Assembly: GCF_003660165.1 (NCBI RefSeq)
Contig: NZ_CP032829.1
Span: forward strand, 620,001 to 684,000
Length of the DNA: 64,000 nt
Origin: Sphingomonas paeninsulae
Lineage (GTDB): Bacteria > Pseudomonadota > Alphaproteobacteria > Sphingomonadales > Sphingomonadaceae
Reading direction: 5' to 3'
Below, in pieces: positions 17,992 through 26,998 of the stretch (positions within the stretch are counted from its first letter, which is position 1; each line of letters begins with the position of its first letter). Below the pieces are notes generated by a model. It did no database searches. It had not been told where the DNA came from and saw nothing but the letters and a program-made list of their open reading frames with translations. A program made the translations under genes and the position numbers.

Positions 17992-19024
17992 TTTCGATTC
18001 AAACCCACTCCGCCCCAATGCAATTGCCAACTGGCTGCTGACGGTCGCCGCTCTCGTATTCCTGATGGTTGTCGTGGGAGGCATTACCCGCCTGACGGAA
18101 TCGGGGCTTTCGATCACAGAATGGAAGCCGGTTTCGGGTACTCTCCCCCCGCTGAGCCATGCGGCGTGGAGCGCGGCTTTCGATGCCTACAAACAAATCC
18201 CGCAATACGCTGCGCATAACGCGGACATGACGCTGAGCGGGTTCAAGACGATATTTTTCTGGGAATATTCGCACCGGCTGCTCGGGCGATTGCTCGGTTT
18301 TGCATTTGCGGTGCCGCTGATCTGGTTTGCGGCAAAACGCGCTATTCCCAAAGGCTATGGCTGGCGGCTTGTTGCATTGCTGGCTCTCGGCGGGTTTCAG
18401 GGCGCAATCGGCTGGTGGATGGTGGCGTCGGGACTGACCGAACGCACCGAAGTCAGCCATTTCCGGCTGGCCGTGCACCTGATCGCGGCGCTGACGATCA
18501 TGAGCGGGCTGATCTGGACCGCGCTCGACCTGCGCGCGCTGAGCCGTGACCCTGCGGCGCGTCCGGCGCGATTGACCCGATTGGCCGTCGTGGCGCTGGT
18601 CGTGGTTACGATCCAGATCATGTTCGGCGCTTTCACATCCGGTCTGCGTGCGGGGGCCGTATCGAGCACATGGCCGCTGATGAACGATCATTTTTTTCCA
18701 GAGGGCGTGGCCTGGCTGAAACCAGCATGGGAAACCCTTGCCTATGACCCGTATCTGATTCACTTCACGCATCGCTGGTGGGCATGGATCGTGGTGGCAA
18801 CGCTGGTTATATTGGCGCGCAACGTGAAGAAAGCCGGGGTGCGCCCGGCATCGGTTGCGATCCACGCGAGTTTTGGCACGCAAATCCTGCTCGGCATCGC
18901 GACGGTGGTCAGCGGCATCGCCCTGCCCCTTGCCGCGCTGCATCAGGCGGTTGGTGCACTGGTTGTCGCAGCGACGATCTGGGGAGCGCACATCATCGGT
19001 TCGCGGAAGACGCTCGGCCGGTAA
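17984..19024 (+). CDS. ctaA: Heme A synthase
   Basis: COX15/CtaA-type membrane monooxygenase that converts heme O to heme A for cytochrome aa3 oxidases. It has 346 residues and about eight transmembrane helices. Motifs include VVVGGITRLTESGLSITEWKPV, GIFFWEYSHRLLGR-type sequence (here KTIFFWEYSHRLLGRLLG), VSHFRLAVHLIAAL and LIHFTHRWWAWIVV, which carry the heme-binding histidines. The type is the shorter-loop COX15 form typical of alphaproteobacteria. The start is ATG 17984 or TTG 17978; neither has a clear Shine-Dalgarno sequence and both lie in the hairpin described separately. Confidence 0.92.
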   Translation: MVRFDSNPLRPNAIANWLLTVAALVFLMVVVGGITRLTESGLSITEWKPVSGTLPPLSHAAWSAAFDAYKQIPQYAAHNADMTLSGFKTIFFWEYSHRLLGRLLGFAFAVPLIWFAAKRAIPKGYGWRLVALLALGGFQGAIGWWMVASGLTERTEVSHFRLAVHLIAALTIMSGLIWTALDLRALSRDPAARPARLTRLAVVALVVVTIQIMFGAFTSGLRAGAVSSTWPLMNDHFFPEGVAWLKPAWETLAYDPYLIHFTHRWWAWIVVATLVILARNVKKAGVRPASVAIHASFGTQILLGIATVVSGIALPLAALHQAVGALVVAATIWGAHIIGSRKTLGR

Positions 19025-19126
19025 GAAAGTTACCTCGTCGATAAGTTACAAGTTGCTTACGCAGTTTGTGTAAATAGCACGCCGCTGAAACCTTATCGAA
19101 AGCACTGTGCGCATACATAAGACTCA

Positions 19127-20177
19127 ATGGCACAGAATGTTTTCTTATATGACAGGGTGCTGGAAGCATGGTTGCGAGGCGCGATCTGCGTGCTTTTCGC
19201 ATTCGTGATCGTCATTGCGCCGGCGCACGCAAGTCAAGCAGCCCGCAATAATTCGCTTCCCGGTCATGTCATACTTCCCGAGCCATGCATCGCACTTACA
19301 GCCCAGCGCGTCGATCCACTGGCAATGTTGAACAATAGGCGTGCATTCGATTGCACAACCGATCAGATCGGCATTTCGGGTCCGGTGACCTGGGGCTTGT
19401 TTCGAAACCTCTCGGTCGTCACCGACCCTGCGAACCCATGGGAATTACGCCACACGGTTTCGCAGGCGAATGATGAGACATTGTTCGTTCATTACACCGA
19501 TGGCCGAGTGGTTCGGGTCGCCGATGATCGCATGGCTGCGCGACGAACATTCGCTCCCAATCAGTTCGGATTTGTCCTGCCGAACGGTCCGGGGGTAATC
19601 GATACGATACTCGTGCGCGTCGAAGGGCTGCAAAATCAACGCGGTATTGCGCCCCGTCCCGAACTCATCACGGTTCATGCAGCACTCATCAGCGACAGCA
19701 AATATCTGGCGATCTATTGCGTACTTGCAGGCGTTGTTTTCGCCCTGCTCGTTTTCAATTTTTCGCTGTTCATGGTTCTGCGTGCGCAGTTTATCCTGAT
19801 ATATTGCGTGACGGCCGTGCTGACACTGATGGTCGGCGCGTCATGGTCGGGAGCGGTATTTGCGCTCCTTCCGGGATTGAACCCGACCACTCAGATATCG
19901 CTCTCCCTATTGTGCGCATCGGCGATGATGATTTCGATCACCTTTTTCATGCTGGGATTCATCGAACGCAAGGTGACCTCCGGCCCCATTGCGGCATTCA
20001 CGGTCATCGCGGGACTGATCGGGCTGATGTCCTCGATCGTTCGGATCATCGACCTCCCCTTTGCATGGAAAATCATGGACGCCATCACCTATGGTTCGAT
20101 GGTCGCCGTTTTGATCGGTATCACGCTAACCGCCGCGCTTGGCTGGGCGCGGGGGAGCAGATACGCACGTAATTATT
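19127..20177 (+). pseudogene. N-terminal part of a 7TMR-DISM-type diguanylate cyclase, split by an IS
   Basis: This encodes about 350 residues: a signal-like first helix (VLFAFVIVIAPAHAS), a periplasmic sensory domain (VTWGLFRNLSVV, with a beta-rich stretch to residue 180), then membrane helices from AIYCVLAGVVFALLVFNFSL onward, the layout of 7TMR-DISM receptors. The gene is interrupted after codons for RYARNY by the element at 20178-21198. The frame as it stands continues into the element to a stop at 20236. Removing the element and one target copy joins it in frame to 21207-21901, giving 581 residues. It is therefore a recently disrupted receptor, not a free-standing gene. Confidence 0.88.
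20170..20177. repeat. Left target-site duplication of the IS (TAATTATT)
   Basis: The eight bases TAATTATT occur immediately before the left end of the element and again at 21199-21206 immediately after its right end. An 8-bp duplication is the normal product of IS1595-family transposition. Confidence 0.93.
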
Positions 20178-21198
20178 GGCTCTGTTCGCGTTTTGTACGC
20201 ATTGGTGATAGGAAGGCTGAAAGGCTGGAGATGTGACGATGGATCGCAAGGCATTTCAGATTTGGCTGTCGGAAATCGATGAATTGACGGAGCCCCAGAA
20301 GCTGGACGTCGCAGACGTATTGGCGGGCCGGGAGATAGGCGGCGCGGCGCGCGCTGCGATTGAGAGTTCTGTTGGGGAAGAGCGTACCTGCCCGCATTGC
20401 GCGACGCCCGGTGCGGTGAGCCGCGGCACGGCGCGAGGATTGAGGCGGTATCGGTGTAATGCTTGCGGCAAGAGCTTCAACGCATTGACGACAACGCCGT
20501 TGTCGGGTCTGTGGTACAGGGAACGTTGGCTGGATTTCGGCCGGGCTATGGCAGACGGCGACACAGTGCGGTCTGCTGCCGTGCGCTGTGGCATCGCCGT
20601 TAGCACGGCGTTTCGCTGGCGGCATCGCTGGCTGAAGGCTTGTCTGAGCGGAGCCGGAAAACTCGCCGGTATCGTCGAAGCCGATGAAACCTTCGTTCTA
20701 TCCAGCCGTAAGGGCGAGCGAAACCTTGACCGCAAACCGCGCAAGCGGGGCGGAAAGGCCAGCAAACGCGGGCTGTCGCACGAGCAGGTGCCGATCCTGG
20801 TTGCTGTAGACCGCACCGGCGTGACCGTCAGCGCTGTCTTGCCATCCGTCTCGGCGGCCAACCTGCAAGCAGCCCTCGAACCGGTGCTGAGCAAGGACGT
20901 CTTGCTGGTGACCGACTGTTGCACCAGCTATCCGCCCTGCGCTGTCGCTCTTGGCGTCAGCCACCAGGCACTGAACCAAAGTGCCGGCGAGCGTGTCCGG
21001 GGCGACCTGCATATTCAGACAGCCAACAGCCGACATGAGCGGCTCAAGACGTTCCTCCGACCCCGAAGAGGCGTCGCCACCAAGTACCTCGCGAATTATC
21101 TCAACTGGTTTCACCTCGCCGGGCTCCGGAAGGCGACGCCACGCGCATGCCTCAACGCGGCCATGGCATGCTGAAGCATACAAAACGCGAACAGAGCC
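20178..21198 (+). mobile_element. Complete IS1595-family insertion sequence (1,021 bp)
   Basis: The element is bounded by 23-bp terminal inverted repeats (20178-20200 and 21176-21198) that match at 22 of 23 positions and start GGCTCTGTTCGCG. It is flanked by the perfect 8-bp duplication TAATTATT. It carries one intact transposase gene in the plus orientation and nothing else. Intact ends, intact gene and identical duplications indicate a recent, potentially active insertion. It lies inside a diguanylate cyclase gene. Confidence 0.95.
20239..21174 (+). CDS. IS1595-family (ISXO2-like) transposase
   Basis: A 311-residue transposase from ATG 20239 (GGAG upstream). An N-terminal zinc ribbon (CPHCATPGAVSRG ... 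YRCNACGKSF) is followed by a helix-turn-helix-like region (RSAAVRCGIAVSTAFRWRHR) and the ISXO2-type DDE domain: VEADETFVLS (first Asp), PILVAVDRTG, LLVTDCCTSYPPC (second Asp) and HIQTANSRHERLKTFLR with GVATKYLANYLNWF. The stop at 21174 lies just inside the right terminal repeat. A few extra N-terminal codons (GTG 20233) are possible. Confidence 0.93.
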   Translation: MDRKAFQIWLSEIDELTEPQKLDVADVLAGREIGGAARAAIESSVGEERTCPHCATPGAVSRGTARGLRRYRCNACGKSFNALTTTPLSGLWYRERWLDFGRAMADGDTVRSAAVRCGIAVSTAFRWRHRWLKACLSGAGKLAGIVEADETFVLSSRKGERNLDRKPRKRGGKASKRGLSHEQVPILVAVDRTGVTVSAVLPSVSAANLQAALEPVLSKDVLLVTDCCTSYPPCAVALGVSHQALNQSAGERVRGDLHIQTANSRHERLKTFLRPRRGVATKYLANYLNWFHLAGLRKATPRACLNAAMAC

Positions 21199-21206
21199 TA
21201 ATTATT
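21199..21206. repeat. Right target-site duplication of the IS (TAATTATT)
   Basis: Exact copy of 20170-20177. Together with the remaining bases it rejoins the disrupted receptor frame (codons for ARNY then LIAWS) if the element is removed. Confidence 0.93.
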
Positions 21207-21901
21207 TGATCGCATGGTCGATACCCTTCCTGCTCGCCACGCTCCGCTCGTTCTGGGCGCTCGGCTTTATCGAACGGGGTGCCTTGCTCATCGAAATCAG
21301 CCCGCTGGTGGTGATGGCACTGGAAGCGTTGATGTCGGCAATCGCCGTTGGGTGGCGCATCGGCAGCGTGCGTGGCGAGCGCGACGATGCCTGGGCGTTA
21401 CAGGAGCAATTCCGCCAGATTGCCGAGGTCGATGCACTGACGGGGCTGCTGACCCGGCGAGCGTTTCTTCGTCGGGTCGAGGAACGCGCCGACCGAATGA
21501 AACCTATAAAGCTGATCCTGATCGATATCGACCAGTTCAAACTGGTCAACGATCGTTACGGTCATCTGGTCGGGGACGACGTGCTGATGCTGGTGGCCGA
21601 TGTCCTTCGCCAAATAACGCCAGCGGACGGACTGATCGGGAGGTTTGGTGGTGAAGAATTCGCCGTCCTGATCGAGGCCGTGCCCGTCGATGCGGTGGCC
21701 GACCGCCTTTGCAAAGCCGTCGCGGCAGCAGCGACGGCGACCGACGTATCGGTTACGATCAGCGCCGGCGTAGCCGAAGCGCGCGTGGATGACGAGGTGG
21801 AGTGGCGGTTGTTATATTACGCCGCAGACCAGGCACTTTATCGCTCGAAGAACGGCGGCAGGAATCGCGTGAGCCACGCACCACGCCCTATTGCGGCTTA
21901 A
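21207..21901 (+). pseudogene. C-terminal GGDEF part of the IS-disrupted diguanylate cyclase
   Basis: The remaining 231 codons of the receptor begun at 19127. The last membrane helices (IPFLLATLRSFWALGF, LVVMALEALMSAIAVGWRIG) are followed by a coiled linker (VRGERDDAWALQEQFRQIAE) and a full GGDEF domain: VDALTGLLTRRAFLRRVEE, LIDIDQFKLVNDRYGHLVGDDVL, active site GRFGGEEFAVLIE, and ADQALYRSKNGGRNRV. The catalytic loop is GGEEF; no RxxD inhibitory site is seen. Without the sensory half it could be expressed only from an outward promoter in the element. Any such activity is speculation. Confidence 0.87.
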
Positions 21902-22036
21902 GCGGCGATTATTCCGTGGTGCACAAATCGCAATCACTGTTGCAATAACAGCGTTTGTAACGGTGCAGGCCCAGATTATGCTGCATCGCAGAACATAAGA
22001 GGCCTGATCGGCAGACCCTAACCAAAGGAATCTGCC

Positions 22037-22333
22037 ATGACGAAGATTTATCGCACACTCGCCGGTCTCGCATTCGTTTCTGCCGCTGCACCTGCACTTG
22101 CAAGTCCAACCCAGACCCTGACACGCGACGGCGTTACTTATGTTTACTCGGTCGAGGAAACTGCAAAGGGCACCGTAATCAAGGGCCGTGAGCAAGGTGG
22201 CCGCCCATTTCTGCTCCGCGTCGCAAGCGGCCGTGTTCGCGGTTATTCGAACGATCACACTGTCTCGTTCCCGCTGAGTTCGGTGGTCCGCGCCGACTCA
22301 CCGGCAACTTTGACCGAGATCAGCAGCCGCTAA
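22037..22333 (+). CDS. Small secreted protein of unknown function
   Basis: 98 residues with a clear signal peptide (IYRTLAGLAFVSAAAPALAS). The mature protein is beta-rich and short: LTRDGVTYVYSVEETAKGT, VIKGREQGGRPFLLRVASGR and VRGYSNDHTVSFPLSSVV. ATG 22037 is preceded by AAGGAATCTGCC. It stands alone between the diguanylate cyclase remnant and rplM. I do not recognise a family; a small periplasmic protein is all that can be supported. Confidence 0.75.
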   Translation: MTKIYRTLAGLAFVSAAAPALASPTQTLTRDGVTYVYSVEETAKGTVIKGREQGGRPFLLRVASGRVRGYSNDHTVSFPLSSVVRADSPATLTEISSR

Positions 22334-22342
22334 AAACGTCCA

Positions 22343-22388
22343 GCATTTGTCAGCGGGTACTATGATACCTGTTGGCAAATGCGCGGTT
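22343..22388 (+). terminator. Long imperfect hairpin before rplM, candidate terminator or leader structure
   Basis: GCATTTGTCA (22343-22352) pairs with TGGCAAATGC (22373-22382) with one G-T wobble. An inner GGTA/TACC pair continues the stem, and GCGGTTTT follows. It can end the transcript of the small secreted protein gene. It also lies about 100 bp before rplM, so a leader role is possible. Confidence 0.4.
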
Positions 22389-22483
22389 TTGCTTGACTTT
22401 ATACCATCCCAGCGGCATTTGACCGCCATCGACGCCGCTCCGCATCCGGGGCGGCGCGTTTGTTTTACAAGAGGTCCGGGGCC

Positions 22484-22963
22484 ATGAAGGCACTGATGAA
22501 GACCACGAAAGCGGTAAAGCCGTTCGACGTGGAAAAGAAATGGCATCTAATCGATGCCGATGGTCTGGTTGTTGGCCGGGTCGCGACGATCGTTGCGAAC
22601 ATCCTGCGCGGCAAGCACAAGCCAACCTACACACCGCACGTCGACTGCGGTGACAATGTCATCATCATCAATGCCGAGAAGGTTCGCTTCACCGGCAAGA
22701 AGATGACCGACAAAATCTATTATCGCCACACGGGTCACCCCGGCGGTATCAAGGAAACGACGCCAGCCAAGATCCTCGAGGGCAAGTTCCCCGAGCGCGT
22801 TCTGGAAAAGGCCGTCGAGCGCATGATTCCGCGTGGCCCACTCGGTCGCGACCAGATGCGCGCTCTGCGTATCTTCAAGGGTGCCGAGCATCCACACACG
22901 GCTCAGGACCCGCAGATTCTCGACATCGGTTCGATGAACCGCAAGAACAAGGTTGGCGCATAA
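22484..22963 (+). CDS. rplM: 50S ribosomal protein L13
   Basis: Large-subunit protein binding 23S rRNA early in assembly. The 159-residue protein starts [20 protein letters not shown]; the core [49 protein letters not shown] and [16 protein letters not shown] is standard. A longer in-frame start at 22460 is less likely, as most relatives begin at the MKAL residue. Its TAA overlaps the rpsI ATG by one base (TAATG), the usual L13-S9 operon. Confidence 0.96.
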   Translation: MKALMKTTKAVKPFDVEKKWHLIDADGLVVGRVATIVANILRGKHKPTYTPHVDCGDNVIIINAEKVRFTGKKMTDKIYYRHTGHPGGIKETTPAKILEGKFPERVLEKAVERMIPRGPLGRDQMRALRIFKGAEHPHTAQDPQILDIGSMNRKNKVGA

Positions 22964-23526
22964 TGTCTGATAACCGTCAATCGCTGGCCGATCTGGCCGC
23001 CCTTACCGGTGCCCCCGTCCCCGTCGCTCCTGAAGCAGCAGCGCCTGCTCCGGCTTCGGAAACCACCGACTATATGGCTCCTGCCATCAACGAGCCTGTT
23101 CGTGAAGCCATGCCGCTTCGCGACCAGATCATCGATGCTCAGGGTCGTGCCTATGCGACCGGCCGTCGTAAGGACGCCGTTGCACGCGTCTGGATCAAGC
23201 CCGGCAGCGGCAAGATCACGGTCAATGGCCGCGATCAGGAAATCTATTTCGCACGTCCAACGCTGCGTCTCGTCATCAGCCAGGCATTCGAAGTTTCGGA
23301 TCGCGTCGGCAGCTATGACGTAATCGCAACGGTCAAGGGTGGCGGACTTTCGGGACAGGCCGGCGCTGTAAAGCACGGCATCTCGCAGGCACTGACCAAG
23401 TACGAACCAATCCTTCGTGCGCCAGTGAAGGCAGCCGGGTTCCTGACCCGCGATAGCCGTACCGTCGAGCGTAAGAAATACGGTAAGGCCAAGGCGCGTA
23501 AGAGCTTCCAGTTCTCGAAGCGCTAA
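22963..23526 (+). CDS. rpsI: 30S ribosomal protein S9
   Basis: Small-subunit protein whose C-terminal tail reaches the P-site tRNA. It has 187 residues, longer than the roughly 130 of most bacteria because of an N-terminal Ala/Pro/Glu-rich extension of about 55 residues ([20 protein letters not shown]), a form known in alphaproteobacteria. The conserved body is [39 protein letters not shown] and [19 protein letters not shown], ending in FQFSKR. Translationally coupled to rplM. Confidence 0.96.
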   Translation: MSDNRQSLADLAALTGAPVPVAPEAAAPAPASETTDYMAPAINEPVREAMPLRDQIIDAQGRAYATGRRKDAVARVWIKPGSGKITVNGRDQEIYFARPTLRLVISQAFEVSDRVGSYDVIATVKGGGLSGQAGAVKHGISQALTKYEPILRAPVKAAGFLTRDSRTVERKKYGKAKARKSFQFSKR

Positions 23527-23551
23527 GCTTTATATTTCAAAGGCTATGAAC

Positions 23552-23585
23552 CGGCCTCCCGCTCAAACGAGCGGGGGCCGTTTTC
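23552..23585 (+). terminator. Rho-independent terminator of rplM-rpsI
   Basis: CGGCC-T-CCCGCTC pairs with GAGCGGG-GGCCG around an AAAC loop and is followed by TTTTCG. It starts 25 bp after the rpsI stop. Confidence 0.9.
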
Positions 23586-23599
23586 GTATGTGGGATGCT

Positions 23600-25168
23600 T
23601 TAAGGCTGAGGTTTATCAGCAGGAAAATGCACAGTCAGGTCGGCGATAATACGGATTTTCGGATAAACCGCCGCAATCGCCTCAGCGACTTTCGGGTTGT
23701 AGCGGCTGTCGTATAGAGGATCGCCGCGATCTTTGTTGGTGATGAAGAAAGCGAAATCGCGATGACGAATTTTGGCAATAAACGGGCGTTCGTCCCAGAC
23801 ACCGTCGCTCGCCAGTTCGGCAAAGATAGCGGGTTCAAATAGGACGGATTTGCCCGACCGGAGCAACATTACCATGTCATCTGAGATGACTGGCTTGTCA
23901 GCGGTTCGAACCATGGCCGATAACCGGCGAAGTTCGACTATTCGGGCAGGTTCCATGTACCAGGTGCCCTCTGGCACGTCCGGCAATAGATAGGCTTGCA
24001 CCGCAACGGCCAGCGGAAGCAAAACCGCCTGCCTGATCGGAACAGCAGTTTTAATGCCACCGAACGCAAGTAGACCTGCATCACGCATGGCCAGTCCGAC
24101 AAAAACCGAAAGGACATACATCCATTCGATGAAATAGTTATAACTTGCACCCGACTTGGCAATTGTTAGCAAAACCAGCGATGCAAAGATAAAATACCCG
24201 AAAAGCATAAGATATTGAGCATCGGAAGTATTCCCGGCGAACTGATCCCTAACAGCGAAGAAACCTTTGCAATCACGATAGTCAGGGAGGCGACGCCGCA
24301 TGCGATGCAGAAAACCCAGAGCTGCAACGCCGAAATATAAACCATGCTGACCAAAGGCTGGAAATATCTGGAGCAGGCGGCTCACTTCGATCCGGTTGAT
24401 GTTGTACAAAACGATATGACGCAGAAACCCACCATTCGTTTGCCACACCAGGAAAGCGAGCGCGCCAAACCCTGCAACCGCACCGGTGGCAATCCCGGCA
24501 AGAGCCGTCCTCGGCCGAAGAAACAGCAAGGTTGCGAACACCGCGATGGGGGCCGCCACATTGGTTTGTTTTGTATAAACAGCAACGACGAAACACAGAG
24601 CCGCCAGATGGACAAGCTTTGGCCGGGTCAGCGCACACAAGCCAAAATAAAGCCCAGCAAAGCTGAACAGAAACCCGACCATATCGACACGCATAAACAA
24701 CGACCAGTTTAACACGGGCACCATGCTCAACACGCTCAAACCACCGATCAATCCGCAAAACCATGATCCGCGGCCGCCGCCGTCGGACTGAGTTATACGA
24801 GCGATGATCAGGGCAATGACTGCCCCTGCTCCCAACGTAGATCCGGCAGACAGCAATCGCCCCGTGAAAAGGGGGTCGGAGCCTGACAGGTTGCTCAACC
24901 CAGCTGTGAGCAGGTGGTAAACCGGCGGATAGTGAAACACGAGACCGGGAAACCTGGCGATCTGGCCGTACCCATGCCCTGCCACGATGTCGCGCATCTG
25001 TTGCCAGACGATGCCCTCACCATAGTCGAGTTCGAACGGAAAAGTAACAGCCCGGTAAACGGCAATGATATAATAAACGAGACCGACGACGAGAGGGAGC
25101 ACGGCGGCGATCAACGCAATCCGCGCGATCCAGAGATTGCGCGGATTGGCCGCTGAAACTTCATTCAT
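23600..25168 (-). CDS. GT-C-type membrane glycosyltransferase
   Basis: A 522-residue polytopic membrane protein with about ten hydrophobic segments. The first loop after helix 1 holds FPFELDYGEGIVWQQ, an acidic-loop form seen in GT-C (polyprenyl-phosphate sugar-using) enzymes, and FHYPPVYHLLTAGL. The C-terminal 120 residues form a soluble domain (DDMVMLLRSGKSVLFEP, FAFFITNKDRGDPLYDSRYN). It overlaps the methyltransferase gene by 8 bp and ends a four-gene minus-strand set (GtrA, GT2, methyltransferase, GT-C) that probably modifies a surface glycan through a lipid-linked sugar. The donor and acceptor cannot be read from the sequence. Confidence 0.7.
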   Translation of the reverse strand: MNEVSAANPRNLWIARIALIAAVLPLVVGLVYYIIAVYRAVTFPFELDYGEGIVWQQMRDIVAGHGYGQIARFPGLVFHYPPVYHLLTAGLSNLSGSDPLFTGRLLSAGSTLGAGAVIALIIARITQSDGGGRGSWFCGLIGGLSVLSMVPVLNWSLFMRVDMVGFLFSFAGLYFGLCALTRPKLVHLAALCFVVAVYTKQTNVAAPIAVFATLLFLRPRTALAGIATGAVAGFGALAFLVWQTNGGFLRHIVLYNINRIEVSRLLQIFPAFGQHGLYFGVAALGFLHRMRRRLPDYRDCKGFFAVRDQFAGNTSDAQYLMLFGYFIFASLVLLTIAKSGASYNYFIEWMYVLSVFVGLAMRDAGLLAFGGIKTAVPIRQAVLLPLAVAVQAYLLPDVPEGTWYMEPARIVELRRLSAMVRTADKPVISDDMVMLLRSGKSVLFEPAIFAELASDGVWDERPFIAKIRHRDFAFFITNKDRGDPLYDSRYNPKVAEAIAAVYPKIRIIADLTVHFPADKPQP

Positions 25169-25850
25169 GAATGGCAGAACCTGACTGTGGACGCGCGCGG
25201 ATAAGCATCTGCTTCCCCATCGGCTTAAATGGCAGCGCCAGGTAAAGCCCTATTAAAAAGGGCCACACGGGCAAACGCGATTTAACGGTGAGAGGAAGGA
25301 AACGCGGCCTTACCTCGATCACATCATATCCGTTTGCGCGCAGGAAGTCGGCTAGGCTGATGTGCGAATAGACAGAAATATGCGTGTAATCGTCGAAATA
25401 TTCGCGATACGCGTAGCGATAATTGGGCTGCAAAATGGTGAGCGTGCCACTGGGCGAAAGCTTTCGGCGAAGCGAAGCAAGAACCTGCGCAAAGTCAGAC
25501 TGGGTGACGTGTTCGAACAAATTACTGGCAAATGCGTAATCGACACTGCCGTCATCAACCCCGTCGAGCGCTGTGACGCTCGATACGATCGGCTCCACGC
25601 CTTTATCGAGGTGCGCTGCCGATCCATTCCAGACGTCGAGACCAATGCGACGGCGCGCAGTGACATTGTTGATGAACTCGCCATAACCGCAGCCGAGATC
25701 GAGAACACAGTCGGTTGGTGCAATCCGTTTGCGGAAGTAATAACGCCAGAGGCTCTGCCACAACACATCACGACGTGGATCATGACTCAGTCTCGATTCA
25801 TGATAACCGGGGGCCATCGCTGAACTGGTCACGAGGCGAGCCGCTTCCAA
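25161..25850 (-). CDS. Class I SAM-dependent methyltransferase
   Basis: 229 residues. The SAM-binding motif I is VLDLGCGYGEFINNV; motif II and the following strands are RRRIGLDVWNGSA and DGSVDYAFASNLFEHV; the post-motif region is LRRKLSPSGTLTILQPNYRY. The C-terminal hydrophobic stretch VWPFLIGLYLALPFKPMGKQ may lie at the membrane. It overlaps the preceding GT2 gene by 22 bp and the following GT-C gene by 8 bp, so it belongs to the glycan cluster and may methylate a sugar or lipid head group. Confidence 0.85.
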   Translation of the reverse strand: MEAARLVTSSAMAPGYHESRLSHDPRRDVLWQSLWRYYFRKRIAPTDCVLDLGCGYGEFINNVTARRRIGLDVWNGSAAHLDKGVEPIVSSVTALDGVDDGSVDYAFASNLFEHVTQSDFAQVLASLRRKLSPSGTLTILQPNYRYAYREYFDDYTHISVYSHISLADFLRANGYDVIEVRPRFLPLTVKSRLPVWPFLIGLYLALPFKPMGKQMLIRARPQSGSAIHE

Positions 25851-26932
25851 CCGAATACGATGCCCCGTATCATTCGCAGCCCCACCGAAAAACCACGCAT
25901 ATTATTGACATTACCACCTTTGCTGACACCCACCCTCTGGTGAAAGGTCACCGGGCATTCGATGAGGACATGCCCTTCGGCAAGTGCGGTATCGAGAAAA
26001 TGGGCGTTAAATTCGAGATTAACCGCTGGATCGAGCGCCGGGAGCAGTTCAAGCAAGGCATCGCGGCGACACAGCTTATAAGTTGTACCGACGTCCGTAA
26101 TCGTACTGCGACCGAGATGCTTGGCTTCCAGCAGTTTACCGACAAAAATATTGCCATAGTACATGAACGAACTGAGCTGTGTGGCGAAATGCCGGAGTGG
26201 CTCGACTGTCCGCGTCCCGTTCACAAAATCACCATGCGGCGCGTAGGCGAGCAGTTTTTCGATATCGAAAGCACGAAATGTGCGATCGCCTTCGCATAAC
26301 ACGATCAGGTCAACATCGTCGTAAAGCGATGCCTCGGTCAGGCACCGGAATACGCAACGTCCATATCCCGGCGAAAGTTCATTGAACGTGATCGCGCCTG
26401 CAGCCGCAGCGCGTTCAAAAGTGGCGTCGTGGCTATTATTGCTGACCACGATGACGCGATTTACCAGTGGGTGCTCGACGAAGTCGCGCACCGCCTCTGT
26501 AATGCTGTCTTCATCATTGTAGGCGGTCAGCGCAACCGTGACGTTACGCCGTGCCAGAGGCTGATATCGCACAGGAACGTCTGGCTTTTTGTGACTGAAA
26601 TAGATCAGCAAATCGAACATCGCGAACGCGATCCCGAATGCAATCGGAACTCCGCTGTACCAGACAATCCATTCGTTTACCGGCACCAGTGTCGCATTCA
26701 TGCCCAACAAAAGGCGCGGCAAAGCGAGTAGCACGCCCATCAGAACGCCAATCAGATACATGCCGAGCCCGAAGCAAAACAACAGCATGCCATAGAGCAG
26801 AAACGGAATATGACGGCCCGGGGATCGACGTTCAACCATCACCGTGTCGGCCAGTTCTCTTGCGATGATCGCCTGTTGCGAAGCACCCGATGGGGCGGCA
26901 TCGCTTGAGGGGAATTGGAAATTCTCACGCAT
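25829..26932 (-). CDS. Family-2 glycosyltransferase with N-terminal membrane helices
   Basis: 367 residues. Two hydrophobic helices (IPFLLYGMLLFCFGLGMYLI and the next) precede a GT2 domain: VALTAYNDEDSITEAVRDF, IVVSNNSHDATFERAAAAGA, and the acidic metal site around LIVLCEGDRTF. The later segment ITDVGTTYKLCRRDALLE and VTFHQRVGVSKGGNVNNMRG resemble dolichyl/undecaprenyl-phosphate sugar synthases. With GtrA directly upstream it likely makes a polyprenyl-phosphate sugar for flipping. The helices are at the N terminus rather than the C terminus as in GtrB. Confidence 0.82.
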   Translation of the reverse strand: MRENFQFPSSDAAPSGASQQAIIARELADTVMVERRSPGRHIPFLLYGMLLFCFGLGMYLIGVLMGVLLALPRLLLGMNATLVPVNEWIVWYSGVPIAFGIAFAMFDLLIYFSHKKPDVPVRYQPLARRNVTVALTAYNDEDSITEAVRDFVEHPLVNRVIVVSNNSHDATFERAAAAGAITFNELSPGYGRCVFRCLTEASLYDDVDLIVLCEGDRTFRAFDIEKLLAYAPHGDFVNGTRTVEPLRHFATQLSSFMYYGNIFVGKLLEAKHLGRSTITDVGTTYKLCRRDALLELLPALDPAVNLEFNAHFLDTALAEGHVLIECPVTFHQRVGVSKGGNVNNMRGFSVGLRMIRGIVFGWKRLAS

Positions 26933-26998
26933 CGACGCTGCCCTTGCTGTTAGGTTAGCGGTACGCGAAGAGGGTTAACGCATTGTTTATCGGCCTCG

